A stretch of DNA of 64,000 nucleotides. It comes from Streptomyces sp. Tu 3180. Lineage in GTDB: Bacteria; Actinomycetota; Actinomycetes; Streptomycetales; Streptomycetaceae. A program made the translations under genes and the position numbers. Below the pieces are notes generated by a model. The model ran no database searches. It was not told the origin of the DNA and worked only from the letters and a program-made list of their open reading frames with translations. This document shows, piece after piece, positions 53,889 to 61,818 of the stretch. Position 1 is the stretch's first letter, and each line of letters begins with the position of its first letter. The stretch spans positions 3,450,001-3,514,000 of the forward strand of contig NZ_WOXS01000002.1 in the NCBI RefSeq assembly GCF_009852415.1, read 5' to 3'.

Positions 53889-54401
53889 GCCAGTGATGGT
53901 AGTCCCGCCGCACCGGGCGCCGGGGCGTGATCCCCTGGCTTGATCCTTACCCTCCGCATACCCGTCTCTCACCTTCGGGGGCCCCCGGACGGACCTGTGT
54001 CTCTGGGGTGCGATCCTGGAAAAGACCTTCGAATGGGTGATCGCGGTTCCTTTGAAACCTGTGATCCGCGTCTCAAGTCCTTCCATGTCCGGCACTGTCC
54101 TGCCGTATGGTGAATCAACGCCTGTTGCACCGCGAGGACCTTTGGCGGTAATTGACGCCGGGGGTCTCTTTTGCGTGCGGGCTGGTTTCGGCCGGCCCCG
54201 TAAGGAATGACCTGTGGCCGGGCCTCACCGCGCGCCGACGCGCGGAGGAGGCGTGGATCCCGGTGGTCGCCGTCCGCCGCTCCGTGATCCGGGGCGGTCT
54301 CCCCCGGGCGTGGGGTGGACGGCACGGCCCGCCGGTGCCGGCCGCCCCCCACCGGGCGCGTACGCGTTCGCGCGACGCGTCCCGACCAGCAAGGAACGAC
54401 C
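53889..54401. other. intergenic region between the response regulator and POT transporter genes
   Basis: 513 bases. I see no gene with good Streptomyces codon use. A plausible promoter toward the transporter (TTGCAC-N18-TAATTG) lies at 54125-54154, leaving a leader of roughly 240 bases that contains GC-rich inverted repeats. The left side must hold the response-regulator promoter. Confidence 0.5.
54125..54154 (+). promoter_or_regulatory. possible POT transporter promoter
   Basis: TTGCAC at 54125-54130 and TAATTG at 54149-54154 with an 18-base spacer, in a locally AT-richer stretch. Matches are moderate. Confidence 0.35.
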
Positions 54402-55898
54402 ATGGCGTCCAGCCTGACGAAGGACTCGGTCTCCCCGGGCACACCCGGCTCCGAGAAGACCTTCTTCGGCCACCCCCGCGGACTGGCCACTCTCTTCATG
54501 ACCGAGATGTGGGAGCGTTTCTCCTACTACGGCATGAGGGCTCTGCTCCCGCTGTACCTCGTCGCCCCGGGCGGCCTGGCCCTGAGCGCCGGCACCGCGA
54601 CGGCGATCTACTCGGTGTACGTGTCGCTGGTGTACCTGCTCGCCATGCCGGGCGGCTGGTTCGGCGACCGCGTCTGGGGGCCGCGCAAGACCGTCGCCGT
54701 CGCCGGCGGGATCATCATGCTGGGCCACCTGACGCTGGCCCTGCCCTCCTCCGGCACCTTCTACGCCGGTCTCGGCCTGGTCGCCATCGGTTCCGGTCTG
54801 CTGAAGGCCAACATCTCCACGATGGTCGGCCACCTCTACAAGGGCCCGGACGACCCGCGCCGGGACGGCGGCTTCACCGTCTTCTACATGGGCATCAACC
54901 TGGGTGCCTTCGCCGCGCCGCTGATCATCGGCACCATCGGCGAGAGCGTCAACTGGCACCTGGGCTTCGCGCTCGCCGCGCTGGGCATGGGTCTGGGTCT
55001 GGCGCAGTTCCTGCTGGGCAGCCGTCACCTGGACGCGCACTCCAGCGTCGTCCCGAAGCCGCTGTCGGCCGAGGAGAAGGCGTCCACGCTGCGCAAGGCC
55101 GCGCTGTGGGCGGGCATCGCCGTCGTCGCCTACGCGATCGTCGGCTTCTCCGGCAACTACACGCTGAACTGGGTCCTGGTCCCGCTGACGCTGCTCGGCG
55201 TGATCATCCCGGTGATGGTGCTGGTCCGGATCAAGCGCGACAAGGACCTGGACCGCGCCGAGCAGTCGAAGATGTCCGCGTACATCTGGTTCTTCGTCGC
55301 GGCCGCGATCTTCTGGATGATCTACGACCAGGGCGGCTCGACGCTGTCGATCTTCGCCGACTCGTCGGCCGAGAACAGCGTCCTCGGCTGGGAGTTCCCG
55401 GTCTCCTGGTACCAGTCGGTCAACCCGGTCCTGATCATGGCGCTGGCCCCGGTCTTCGCCTGGTTCTGGCTGGCGCTGAACCGGCGCGGCAAGGAGCCGA
55501 GCACGATCGTGAAGTTCGCCTCCGGCCTGGTGCTGGTCGGCGCGTCCTTCTTCCTCTTCCTGGCCCCGCTGTCCATCGCCGAGGGCGGTCACAAGGCCGC
55601 GGCGCTGTGGCTGGTGGCGATCTACTTCACGCAGACCGTCGGCGAGCTGCTGCTCTCCCCCGTCGGCCTGTCGGTCACCACGAAGATGGCGCCCGCGAAG
55701 TACGCCTCGCAGATGATGGGCGTCTGGTTCCTGGCCGTCACCGCCGGTGACGCCACGACCGGCCTGCTCTCCATCGCCGGCGTCGACCTGAACAAGACGG
55801 GCATCGTCGCGGCGGAGGCCACCCTCGCCGTGGTCGCCGGTGTCGCGGTGTGGATGTACCGCAACAAGGTCAAGAGCCTCATGGGCGACGTCCGCTGA
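54402..55898 (+). CDS. POT-family proton-coupled oligopeptide transporter
   Basis: 498 residues from the ATG at 54402 (AAGGAA upstream). About 14 membrane helices. Family motifs are TEMWERFSYYGMRALLPLYL (the ExxERFxYYG proton-coupling motif), GGWFGDRVWGPRKTV and FYMGINLGAFAAPLI. It imports di- and tripeptides with protons. A long 5' leader and the adjacent two-component system are suggestive but not proof of joint control. A perfect palindromic terminator follows. Confidence 0.94.
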   Translation: MASSLTKDSVSPGTPGSEKTFFGHPRGLATLFMTEMWERFSYYGMRALLPLYLVAPGGLALSAGTATAIYSVYVSLVYLLAMPGGWFGDRVWGPRKTVAVAGGIIMLGHLTLALPSSGTFYAGLGLVAIGSGLLKANISTMVGHLYKGPDDPRRDGGFTVFYMGINLGAFAAPLIIGTIGESVNWHLGFALAALGMGLGLAQFLLGSRHLDAHSSVVPKPLSAEEKASTLRKAALWAGIAVVAYAIVGFSGNYTLNWVLVPLTLLGVIIPVMVLVRIKRDKDLDRAEQSKMSAYIWFFVAAAIFWMIYDQGGSTLSIFADSSAENSVLGWEFPVSWYQSVNPVLIMALAPVFAWFWLALNRRGKEPSTIVKFASGLVLVGASFFLFLAPLSIAEGGHKAAALWLVAIYFTQTVGELLLSPVGLSVTTKMAPAKYASQMMGVWFLAVTAGDATTGLLSIAGVDLNKTGIVAAEATLAVVAGVAVWMYRNKVKSLMGDVR

Positions 55899-55926
55899 GC
55901 CCTGCCGGCCCGGCGGTACACCTCGA

Positions 55927-55963
55927 CGAAGGGCCCGCGTCCGACTCGGACGCGGGCCCTTCG
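55927..55963 (+). terminator. terminator after the POT gene
   Basis: A perfect palindrome of 37 bases (cgaagggcccgcgtccga, one centre base, and its reverse complement), starting 28 bases after the stop. It is the end of the transporter transcript. Confidence 0.88.
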
Positions 55964-56324
55964 GGCGTTCCCGGGCACGGCCCCGGGGAGCCGCGGGACC
56001 GGACGGGGGCGTCGACGGGTTCCCCGCCGCTCTCCCCTGACGGGACCTCGGGGGGCGTCGGGACGTGCCCGGAGGTGTGGGGGTCCAGGGACGTGAAGGT
56101 CCGGAGGCGTGAGGAGCGGCGCGAGGGGGCCCGGAGGCGCGGGAGAGCCCGGGGGGGCCCGGAGGCGCGGGAGAGCCCGGGGGTGCCCGGGGGCGCGGGA
56201 GAGCCCGGGGGTGCCCGGGGGCGCGGGAGAGCCCGGGGGTGTCCGGAGGCGTGAGGGGAGACACGGCACGCGCCGGGTCCCTGGTGATCCGGCGTGCGGA
56301 GAGGCGGCGAGGGGCCGCGTGGGG
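55964..56324. other. repeat-rich region between convergent genes
   Basis: 361 bases with no supported gene. It is strongly G-rich on the plus strand and contains the 28-bp minisatellite at 56131-56258. Any open frame through it is a shadow of the repeats. Confidence 0.7.
56131..56258. repeat. 28-bp minisatellite, 4.5 copies
   Basis: Units of 28 bases start at 56131, 56159, 56187 and 56215 and differ at only a few sites; a fifth partial unit follows and a degenerate one precedes. Each has G runs of three to seven (unit core gcgcgggagagcccgggg). The period is not a multiple of three, so it is not coding. Confidence 0.9.
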
Positions 56325-56888
56325 CTAGGCGGGGGCCCCGAGGTCCGCCCAGACCGTCTTGCCCGCGACGCCCGGGGCCCGTACGACCCCCCAGTCCAGG
56401 CAGAGCCGCTGCACGATGAACATGCCGTGACCGCCGGGCCGGCCCGCCCGGTGCGGGGTGCGCGGAGCCGGCTGGCCCGCGCCCCGGTCGGTGACCTCGA
56501 TCCGGATCACCTTGTTGTCGCAGGTGATGGCCAGGTGGTCCGGCCCCTCGGCGTGCAGGCAGGCGTTGGTGACCAGCTCGGAGACGACGAGCAGGACGTC
56601 CTCCGCGGCGGCCCGCTGGTCGGCGGTGGCCGCGGGCAGCCAGCCCCACGCGTACAGCGCCTGGCGGGTGAAGTCGCGGGCGAGCGGGACGACGCCGCTC
56701 TGGTCGTCGAAGCTCAGCCGACGGACCTGACCGCCCCCCGGCGGCCCGGACGGCGCCGGCGGCACGGTCGGCGCGGCCAGGCCCCCGTCGGGCGCGCCCG
56801 TCGCCGACGCGCCGCCCCCGGGGACCCCGGAAGCGCCGCTGGGCTCCGGACCGCGGTCGCCCGGCGAGTAGGGCCGGGTGGTGCTCAT
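56325..56888 (-). CDS. HATPase anti-sigma / serine kinase (RsbW-like)
   Basis: 187 residues from the ATG at 56888. A Gly/Pro/Ala-rich N-terminal tail of 55 residues leads to a GHKL ATPase domain: VSELVTNACLHAEGPDHLAI (N-box), IEVTDRGAGQPAP (G1) and GRPGGHGMFIVQRLC (G2). Such proteins bind or phosphorylate STAS antagonists and hold sigma-B-type factors. The neighbouring STAS gene and sigI at 57758 form the expected partner-switch set, known in S. coelicolor beside sigI. Confidence 0.88.
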   Translation of the reverse strand: MSTTRPYSPGDRGPEPSGASGVPGGGASATGAPDGGLAAPTVPPAPSGPPGGGQVRRLSFDDQSGVVPLARDFTRQALYAWGWLPAATADQRAAAEDVLLVVSELVTNACLHAEGPDHLAITCDNKVIRIEVTDRGAGQPAPRTPHRAGRPGGHGMFIVQRLCLDWGVVRAPGVAGKTVWADLGAPA

Positions 56889-57128
56889 CAGCGCTTCACC
56901 TCACCGATTCACCAGTTCACGATTCAAAAAAGTCGGTACGCAGTCAGTCACGCGCGCGCGGCACGTTCGGTTCTCGGCGCCCTGGCGACCACCGCCGTCG
57001 GCGCGTCCAGGATGTCTCCTGCCCGAGCGGACCGGCGGAACACCCCTGTATTCGAACGAAAAGGCCGGGCGGAAGGGGGCCGGCCGCTCGCCGGGACGAC
57101 CGGGGCGGCCCGTCGGCCCGCCCGCGGG
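56889..57128. other. intergenic region before the anti-sigma gene
   Basis: 240 bases between the STAS gene and the anti-sigma gene on the same strand, relatively AT-rich near 56900-56950. A separate promoter for the anti-sigma gene is likely, but no clear -35/-10 pair is seen. Confidence 0.4.
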
Positions 57129-57506
57129 TCACGCGGAATCGTCGGCCAGGGCCTCCTCGAGCGTGTCGTGGACGGTGAACACCGCGTCCGCCCCCGTGAT
57201 CTCGAACACGCGCGCGACCACGGGCTGCATCCCCACGAGATGCACACCGCCCCCGGCGGCCTCGGCCTTCAGTCGGGCACCGAGCAGCACGTTCAGCCCC
57301 GTGGAGTCACAGAACTCCAGCCGGGAGCAGTCGATGACAAGCCGCTTGAATCCCTTGGCGAGGCAGTCCTCCAGTGGCTCACGCAACAGGTCGGCGGTGT
57401 GGTGGTCCAACTCACCCGCCGGAGTCACGACGGCACTGGGGCCCTCTTCTCGCACCTCGACCAGAAGCCGGCCCGACTGTGCGCTGCCGACCGTCCCGCG
57501 GTCCAT
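57129..57506 (-). CDS. STAS-domain anti-sigma factor antagonist
   Basis: 125 residues from the ATG at 57506 (GGGAGAG upstream). A SpoIIAA/RsbV-like fold: VTPAGELDHHTADLLREPLE and VIDCSRLEFCDSTGLNVLLG, with the phospho-acceptor Ser68 in DSTG. When unphosphorylated it binds the RsbW-like kinase and frees the sigma factor. It lies between the anti-sigma gene and sigI, divergent from sigI. Confidence 0.92.
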   Translation of the reverse strand: MDRGTVGSAQSGRLLVEVREEGPSAVVTPAGELDHHTADLLREPLEDCLAKGFKRLVIDCSRLEFCDSTGLNVLLGARLKAEAAGGGVHLVGMQPVVARVFEITGADAVFTVHDTLEEALADDSA

Positions 57507-57627
57507 GCCGTCTCTCTCTCCCGACGTCGTGGCTGCTTGCTGACGCCCTCGAACATTACGCCTTCCGGCCGCACTCCGACACCCGAACAATCACACAGAA
57601 ACAGACATACCCCAACAGAACGCACTT

Positions 57628-57657
57628 GCGGCGGGCTTGGGGAAGCGGGTAGGGCTA
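57628..57657 (+). promoter_or_regulatory. possible sigI promoter
   Basis: TTGCGG (57628-57633) and TAGGGC (57652-57657) are 18 bases apart, about 100 bases before the sigI start. The overlapping GGGTAG could instead belong to a sigma-B-type promoter, which would fit autoregulation. Confidence 0.4.
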
Positions 57658-57757
57658 GTAGGAACACGTACCCGACACGGCCGGCTTTGGAGGCGCCGCA
57701 CACCGCAGTGCACGTATCGGCTTCGGCAGCCATATGCCGAGAACGATGGAGGACATC

Positions 57758-58672
57758 ATGTCACCCCGGCTCGACGCATCGCGTACCCCGAAAGCGACGT
57801 CGGCACCCTCCCCGGAACATCTGGATCCCATCGAGCAGGACGACGCGAGCGCCGTCCCGGACGACCTACTCGCCGGACTTCCGGAGATCCCCCCGTACGA
57901 CGAGGTGGGCCCGGTCGACGCACGGGCTCTGTCCAAGACCCTCTTCGAGCGCCTGGAGTCGCTGGAGGAAGGCACCCACGAGTACTCGTACGTGCGCGAC
58001 ACGCTCGTCGAACTCAATCTCGCCCTGGTCAAGTTCGCCGCCTCCCGTTTCCGCTCGCGCAGCGAGCCGATGGAGGACATCATCCAGGTCGGCACCATCG
58101 GCCTGATCAAGGCGATCGACCGCTTCGAACTGTCGCGCGGTGTGGAGTTCCCCACGTTCGCGATGCCGACCATCATCGGCGAGATCAAGCGCTTCTTCCG
58201 CGACACCTCGTGGTCCGTGCGCGTTCCGCGCCGGCTTCAGGAACTCCGGCTCGACCTGGCCAAGGCCGGCGACGAGCTGGCCCAACAGCTCGACCGGGCC
58301 CCGACGGTGGCCGAACTGGCCGAGCGCCTGGGCATCACCGGCGACGAGGTCGTCGAGGGCATGGCGGCGTCGAACGCCTACACCGCCTCCTCGCTGGACG
58401 CCCAGCCGGAGGAGGACGACACCGAGGGCGCGCTGGCCGACCGGATCGGTTACGAGGACCACGGGCTCGAGGGCATCGAGTACGTCGAGTCGTTGAAGCC
58501 GCTGATCGCCGAACTGCCGCCGCGGGACCGGAGGATCCTCTCCCTGCGCTTCGTCGCGGGCATGACGCAGTCGGAGATCGGCGAGGAACTGGGCATCTCC
58601 CAGATGCACGTCTCGCGCCTGCTGTCGCGGACGCTGGTGAAGCTGCGCAAGGGGCTGACCGTCGAGGAGTGA
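57758..58672 (+). CDS. sigI: sigma-B/F-family RNA polymerase sigma factor, SigI-like
   Basis: 304 residues from the ATG at 57758; in-frame ATGs at 57746 and 57734 are alternatives. The GGAGGA before 57758 is close to the start. Region 2 is LVELNLALVKFAASRFRSRS and GTIGLIKAIDRFELSRGVEF; region 3 is PTVAELAERLGITGDEVVEG; region 4 is LPPRDRRILSLRFVAGMTQSEIGEELGISQ. This is the SigB/SigF group, controlled by partner switching. The name rests on match to the sigI neighbourhood of S. coelicolor (kinase, STAS, hut genes). Confidence 0.85.
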   Translation: MSPRLDASRTPKATSAPSPEHLDPIEQDDASAVPDDLLAGLPEIPPYDEVGPVDARALSKTLFERLESLEEGTHEYSYVRDTLVELNLALVKFAASRFRSRSEPMEDIIQVGTIGLIKAIDRFELSRGVEFPTFAMPTIIGEIKRFFRDTSWSVRVPRRLQELRLDLAKAGDELAQQLDRAPTVAELAERLGITGDEVVEGMAASNAYTASSLDAQPEEDDTEGALADRIGYEDHGLEGIEYVESLKPLIAELPPRDRRILSLRFVAGMTQSEIGEELGISQMHVSRLLSRTLVKLRKGLTVEE

Positions 58673-58681
58673 CGGGGCCGC

Positions 58682-58743
58682 GTCCCGCGCCCGGTGGGTG
58701 CCCGGTGTCCGGGAGGACGTCCGGTGCCCGCCGGACGCGGGAC
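58682..58743 (+). terminator. sigI terminator, long stem
   Basis: gtcccgcgcccggtggg pairs with cccgccggacgcgggac at 15 of 17 positions, and the loop can form a smaller inner stem. It starts ten bases after the stop codon. Confidence 0.7.
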
Positions 58744-58876
58744 GCTCCTCATTACCCACGGTCACCCCTTTTCCCCCGCACCTTCCTCCTCCACTATGGG
58801 CACGCCGAACCGGCCGGTAGGTCGGGAAGCCGGACCGGGCCGCCGCGCGACGGCCCGGGGTGTGAGGAGGCGGTGG

Positions 58877-60481
58877 ATGGCTCGGGGCGACGGAACCGTC
58901 AACGGCGGCGCGACCGGTGACGGACCCCCAGGTGCACACACCGACGCGCACGCCGCCGCGTCCGACACCCGGCTGACGGAGGCGCTGCGCGCCGACTCCT
59001 CGGCCGCGTACGCGGCCCTGCGGGAACTGCGCGCCCGGCACGGCCCCTCGGTGCTCGCCTACGCCCGCGCGTGCGCCTCGGGCGAGTCCACGGCGCGTCA
59101 GCTCGCCGCGCAGGCCCTCACCCTCGCCGCCCGCCAGACCGCACGCGGCACCGACCCCGGCGGTCCCCTGCGCCACCACCTGCTGCTGCTGACCGTCCGG
59201 GCCGCCGCGTCCTGGGCCGCGGAGGGACGGGCCGGCGGACTCGACGCCGGGCTGCACCTCGTCCTCAGCTCCTCCGGCCCCGGCGGCCCGGTCCCGCCCC
59301 TGCTCGCCCCCTTCCGGACCCTGCCGTACCGGGCGCAGGGACTCCTGTGGTACGGCACCGTGGAACAGGAGCCCCCGCACCGGACGGCGACGTTCCTCGG
59401 CCTCACCCGTGAGGACGTGCTCCACGGCACGGACTCCGCGCTGCAGACGCTGGGCCGGGCCTGCCTGCGGTCCCGGCTGGCCGCCTCGGACGATCCGCGG
59501 TGCGGTGACTTCCGCCGGCTCATCGAGGAGGCCGTGCGGCCCGACCGCCCCCGCGACAGCGCCGACCTGCACGCGCACATGGCGCACTGCGCGCACTGCG
59601 CCGCGGCGTACGAGGAGCAGTGCGCGCTGCGGGACGACCCGCGCACCACGCTCACCGAGGGCCTGCTGCCCTGGGCGGGCACGGCGTACGCCACCGCCCC
59701 GGGGCCGGTCCCGGCCGAGCAGGCCGCCCGCCACGCGACCGCACCCGGACCCTGGCCGCGGTCGCGGCGCCTGGCGCTGGCCTCGACGGCGCTCGGCGTG
59801 GCCGTGGTGCCGCTGCTGTTCCTCCTGCTGTCCCCGGCGGACGCGCCGTCCGAGCGGGCCGCGGAGACGGCCGCCCCCTCGCCCGTCCCGCCGCCGGTGA
59901 CGGCCACGCCGTCCCCGTCGCCCACCGCGTCCCCGACGCGGGAGTCCCCCTCCCCGTCGTCCTCGCCGTCTTCCTCGCCGTCTTCCTCGCCGTCTTCCTC
60001 GCCGACGAAGGGTCCCGGCCCGTCACGCACCGCGCGCCCGTCCCCCTCCCCCACGCGCGCCGCACCGGCCCACCGGCCGCCGGGCGGTACGTACGCACAG
60101 GTGGTGAACCTCGCCTCGGGCCTGTGCCTGAGCGTCGACGGCGACCCGGAGAACCGCACGGACGTCGTCACCGCCCGCTGCACCTCCTCGCCCGCCCAGC
60201 GGTGGCGGTTCGACGCCGGGCGCGGCGTGCTGCAGTCGGCCGCCGACCCGGACTACTGCCTGGACAGCCGCGGCGCGGTGGACCGGGGCGTCGGCGTCTG
60301 GGAGTGCGACTCGGTGGACGGGCGCAACGGACAGAACCTGCGTTTCGCCGTCGACACCCGCGGGGTGATCCGTCCGGCCGTCGCGCCGGACCACGCCGTG
60401 ACGCCGGCCGGCGGCGGCCTCCTCGCCCTGGCCCGGGAGGCGGGGCGGGCGGACCAGCGGTGGCGGGCCGGAGCGCTCTGA
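58877..60481 (+). CDS. ECF sigma-like / zinc-finger / transmembrane / ricin-lectin fusion protein
   Basis: 534 residues from the ATG at 58877 (GAGGAGG upstream). Residues 33-115 resemble ECF sigma region 2 (LRELRARHGPSVLAYARACA), and 145-200 region 4 (LPYRAQGLLWYGTVEQEPPH). Residues 209-241 are an anti-sigma-type zinc finger (C209, then H234-x3-C238-x2-C241). One membrane helix spans about 299-318. A Ser/Pro/Thr linker (330-400) with 12-bp DNA repeats leads to an extracellular ricin-type lectin domain (410-534; YAQVVNLASGLCLSVDGD). As I recall, some ECF groups (ECF52) have this plan. The sigma part may be degenerate. It follows sigI. Confidence 0.75.
   Translation: MARGDGTVNGGATGDGPPGAHTDAHAAASDTRLTEALRADSSAAYAALRELRARHGPSVLAYARACASGESTARQLAAQALTLAARQTARGTDPGGPLRHHLLLLTVRAAASWAAEGRAGGLDAGLHLVLSSSGPGGPVPPLLAPFRTLPYRAQGLLWYGTVEQEPPHRTATFLGLTREDVLHGTDSALQTLGRACLRSRLAASDDPRCGDFRRLIEEAVRPDRPRDSADLHAHMAHCAHCAAAYEEQCALRDDPRTTLTEGLLPWAGTAYATAPGPVPAEQAARHATAPGPWPRSRRLALASTALGVAVVPLLFLLLSPADAPSERAAETAAPSPVPPPVTATPSPSPTASPTRESPSPSSSPSSSPSSSPSSSPTKGPGPSRTARPSPSPTRAAPAHRPPGGTYAQVVNLASGLCLSVDGDPENRTDVVTARCTSSPAQRWRFDAGRGVLQSAADPDYCLDSRGAVDRGVGVWECDSVDGRNGQNLRFAVDTRGVIRPAVAPDHAVTPAGGGLLALAREAGRADQRWRAGAL
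59960..60004 (+). repeat. 12-bp in-frame tandem repeat (linker)
   Basis: tcctcgccgtct occurs three times plus nine bases, encoding Ser-Ser-Pro-Ser repeats in the extracellular linker. The period is a multiple of three, so copy changes alter only linker length. Confidence 0.85.
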
Positions 60482-60490
60482 GCGCCCGGC

Positions 60491-61741
60491 TCAGACCACG
60501 CGGACGCCGCGCCGCCAGACCCCCGCGACCAGGGGGACGCCGGGGCGGTAGGCCAGGTGGACGTGGCTCGGGGCGTCGAGGAGGAGCAGGTCGGCGCGGG
60601 CGCCGGGGGTGAGGCGGCCGATGTCGGTGCGGCGCAGGGCCGCCGCACCGCCCGCCGTGGCCGACCACACGGCCTCGTCCGGCGTCATGCCCATGTCCCG
60701 CACGGCCAGCGCGATGCAGAACGGCACCGAGGACGTGAAGGACGACCCCGGGTTGCAGTCCGTGGACAGCGCGACGGTGACGCCCGCGTCGAGCAGCCGG
60801 CGCGCGTCGGGCCACCGGGCCCGGGTGGAGAACTCGGCGCCGGGGAGCAGCGTGGCGACGGTCGCGCTGTTCGCCAGCGCGTCCACGTCGGCGTCGGTGA
60901 GGTGGGTGCAGTGGTCGGCGCTGGCCGCGTCGAGCTCGACGGCGAGGCGGACGCCGGGGCCGTGGGAGAGCTGGTTGGCGTGGACGCGCGGGTGCAGCCC
61001 CCTCGCCCTGCCCGCGGCCAGGATCGCGCGGGCCTGGTCGCCGTCGAAGGCGCCCTCCTCGCAGAAGACGTCGATCCAGCGGGCGTGCGGCGCGCAGGCG
61101 TCGAGCATCTCGCCGGTGACCAGGTCCACGTAGGCGGCCGGGTCCTCGGCGTACTCGGGGGCGACGACGTGGGCGCCGAGGTAGGTGACCTCGTCGGTGT
61201 GGCGGGCGGCGATGCGCAGGGCGCGGGCCTCGTCCTCGACGGTCAGGCCGTAGCCGGACTTGGTCTCGAAGGTCGTGGTGCCCTGGCGGAGCGCCTCGGC
61301 GAGGTAGCGGGTGAGGTTGCGCTCCAGGTCCTCGTCGCTCGCCGCCCGGGTGGCCGCCACCGTCGTACGGATGCCGCCGGCGCTGTACGGCCGCCCCGAC
61401 ATCCGGGCGTTGAACTCCTGTGTCCGGTCGCCCGCGAAGACCAGGTGGGAGTGGGAGTCCACGAAGCCGGGGATCACCGCCCGGCCGCCCGCGTCGACCC
61501 GGTTGTCAGTGGCGGGTGCTTTGCTTCGGTCACCGGTCCACGCGATGCGGTCGCCCTCGATGACGACGGCCGCGTCCCGGACCAGTCCGAGGGGGGAACC
61601 CGTCCCGCTCTCGCATGTGCCCGGGCGGGGGGACCCGCGTCCGAGGGAGGGGTCGTTGGTGACCAGGGCGGCGATGTTGGTGATGAGCGTGCTGGCGGTG
61701 CTCGCGGAGTGGGCGGGGCTGACGGTCGTCGCGTTGCTCAT
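60491..61741 (-). CDS. hutI: imidazolonepropionase
   Basis: 416 residues from the ATG at 61741 (GAGGAC upstream). An amidohydrolase-fold enzyme: PGFVDSHSHLVFAGDRTQEF (metal His pair), SGYGLTVEDEARALRIAARH, and STDCNPGSSFTSSVPF (third metal region). It opens imidazolone-5-propionate to N-formimidoyl-L-glutamate in histidine breakdown. The segment SPRPGTCESGTGSPLG is an extra loop. Around 61502-61521 it holds the 20-bp repeat with unusual codons (AAA, GCA, ACT). It is one of a run of minus-strand hut genes. Confidence 0.93.
   Translation of the reverse strand: MSNATTVSPAHSASTASTLITNIAALVTNDPSLGRGSPRPGTCESGTGSPLGLVRDAAVVIEGDRIAWTGDRSKAPATDNRVDAGGRAVIPGFVDSHSHLVFAGDRTQEFNARMSGRPYSAGGIRTTVAATRAASDEDLERNLTRYLAEALRQGTTTFETKSGYGLTVEDEARALRIAARHTDEVTYLGAHVVAPEYAEDPAAYVDLVTGEMLDACAPHARWIDVFCEEGAFDGDQARAILAAGRARGLHPRVHANQLSHGPGVRLAVELDAASADHCTHLTDADVDALANSATVATLLPGAEFSTRARWPDARRLLDAGVTVALSTDCNPGSSFTSSVPFCIALAVRDMGMTPDEAVWSATAGGAAALRRTDIGRLTPGARADLLLLDAPSHVHLAYRPGVPLVAGVWRRGVRVV
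61502..61521. repeat. 20-bp interspersed repeat, copy 2 (inside hutI)
   Basis: gttgtcagtggcgggtgctt on the top strand, one mismatch from the copy at 1618-1637. It encodes KAPATDN in hutI with codons AAA, GCA and ACT, unlike the neighbouring GC-ending codons. Confidence 0.6.
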
Positions 61742-61818
61742 GGCGTCCTCGGTTGCCTGGTCGGCGGTGGGGTCGGGTGCGGGGGCGGAGCCGGGCCGCG
61801 CGGGCGGGCGGTCCGGGG

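Noticed and set aside
55964..56130. Second POT terminator or small RNA
   Set aside because: Only G-rich degenerate repeat sequence seen, no clear stem beyond the one at 55927-55963.
56041..56324. Pro/Ala-rich minus-strand reading frame over the minisatellite
   Set aside because: It arises from translation of the 28-bp repeats; the period is not a multiple of three and there is no start with a ribosome-binding site.
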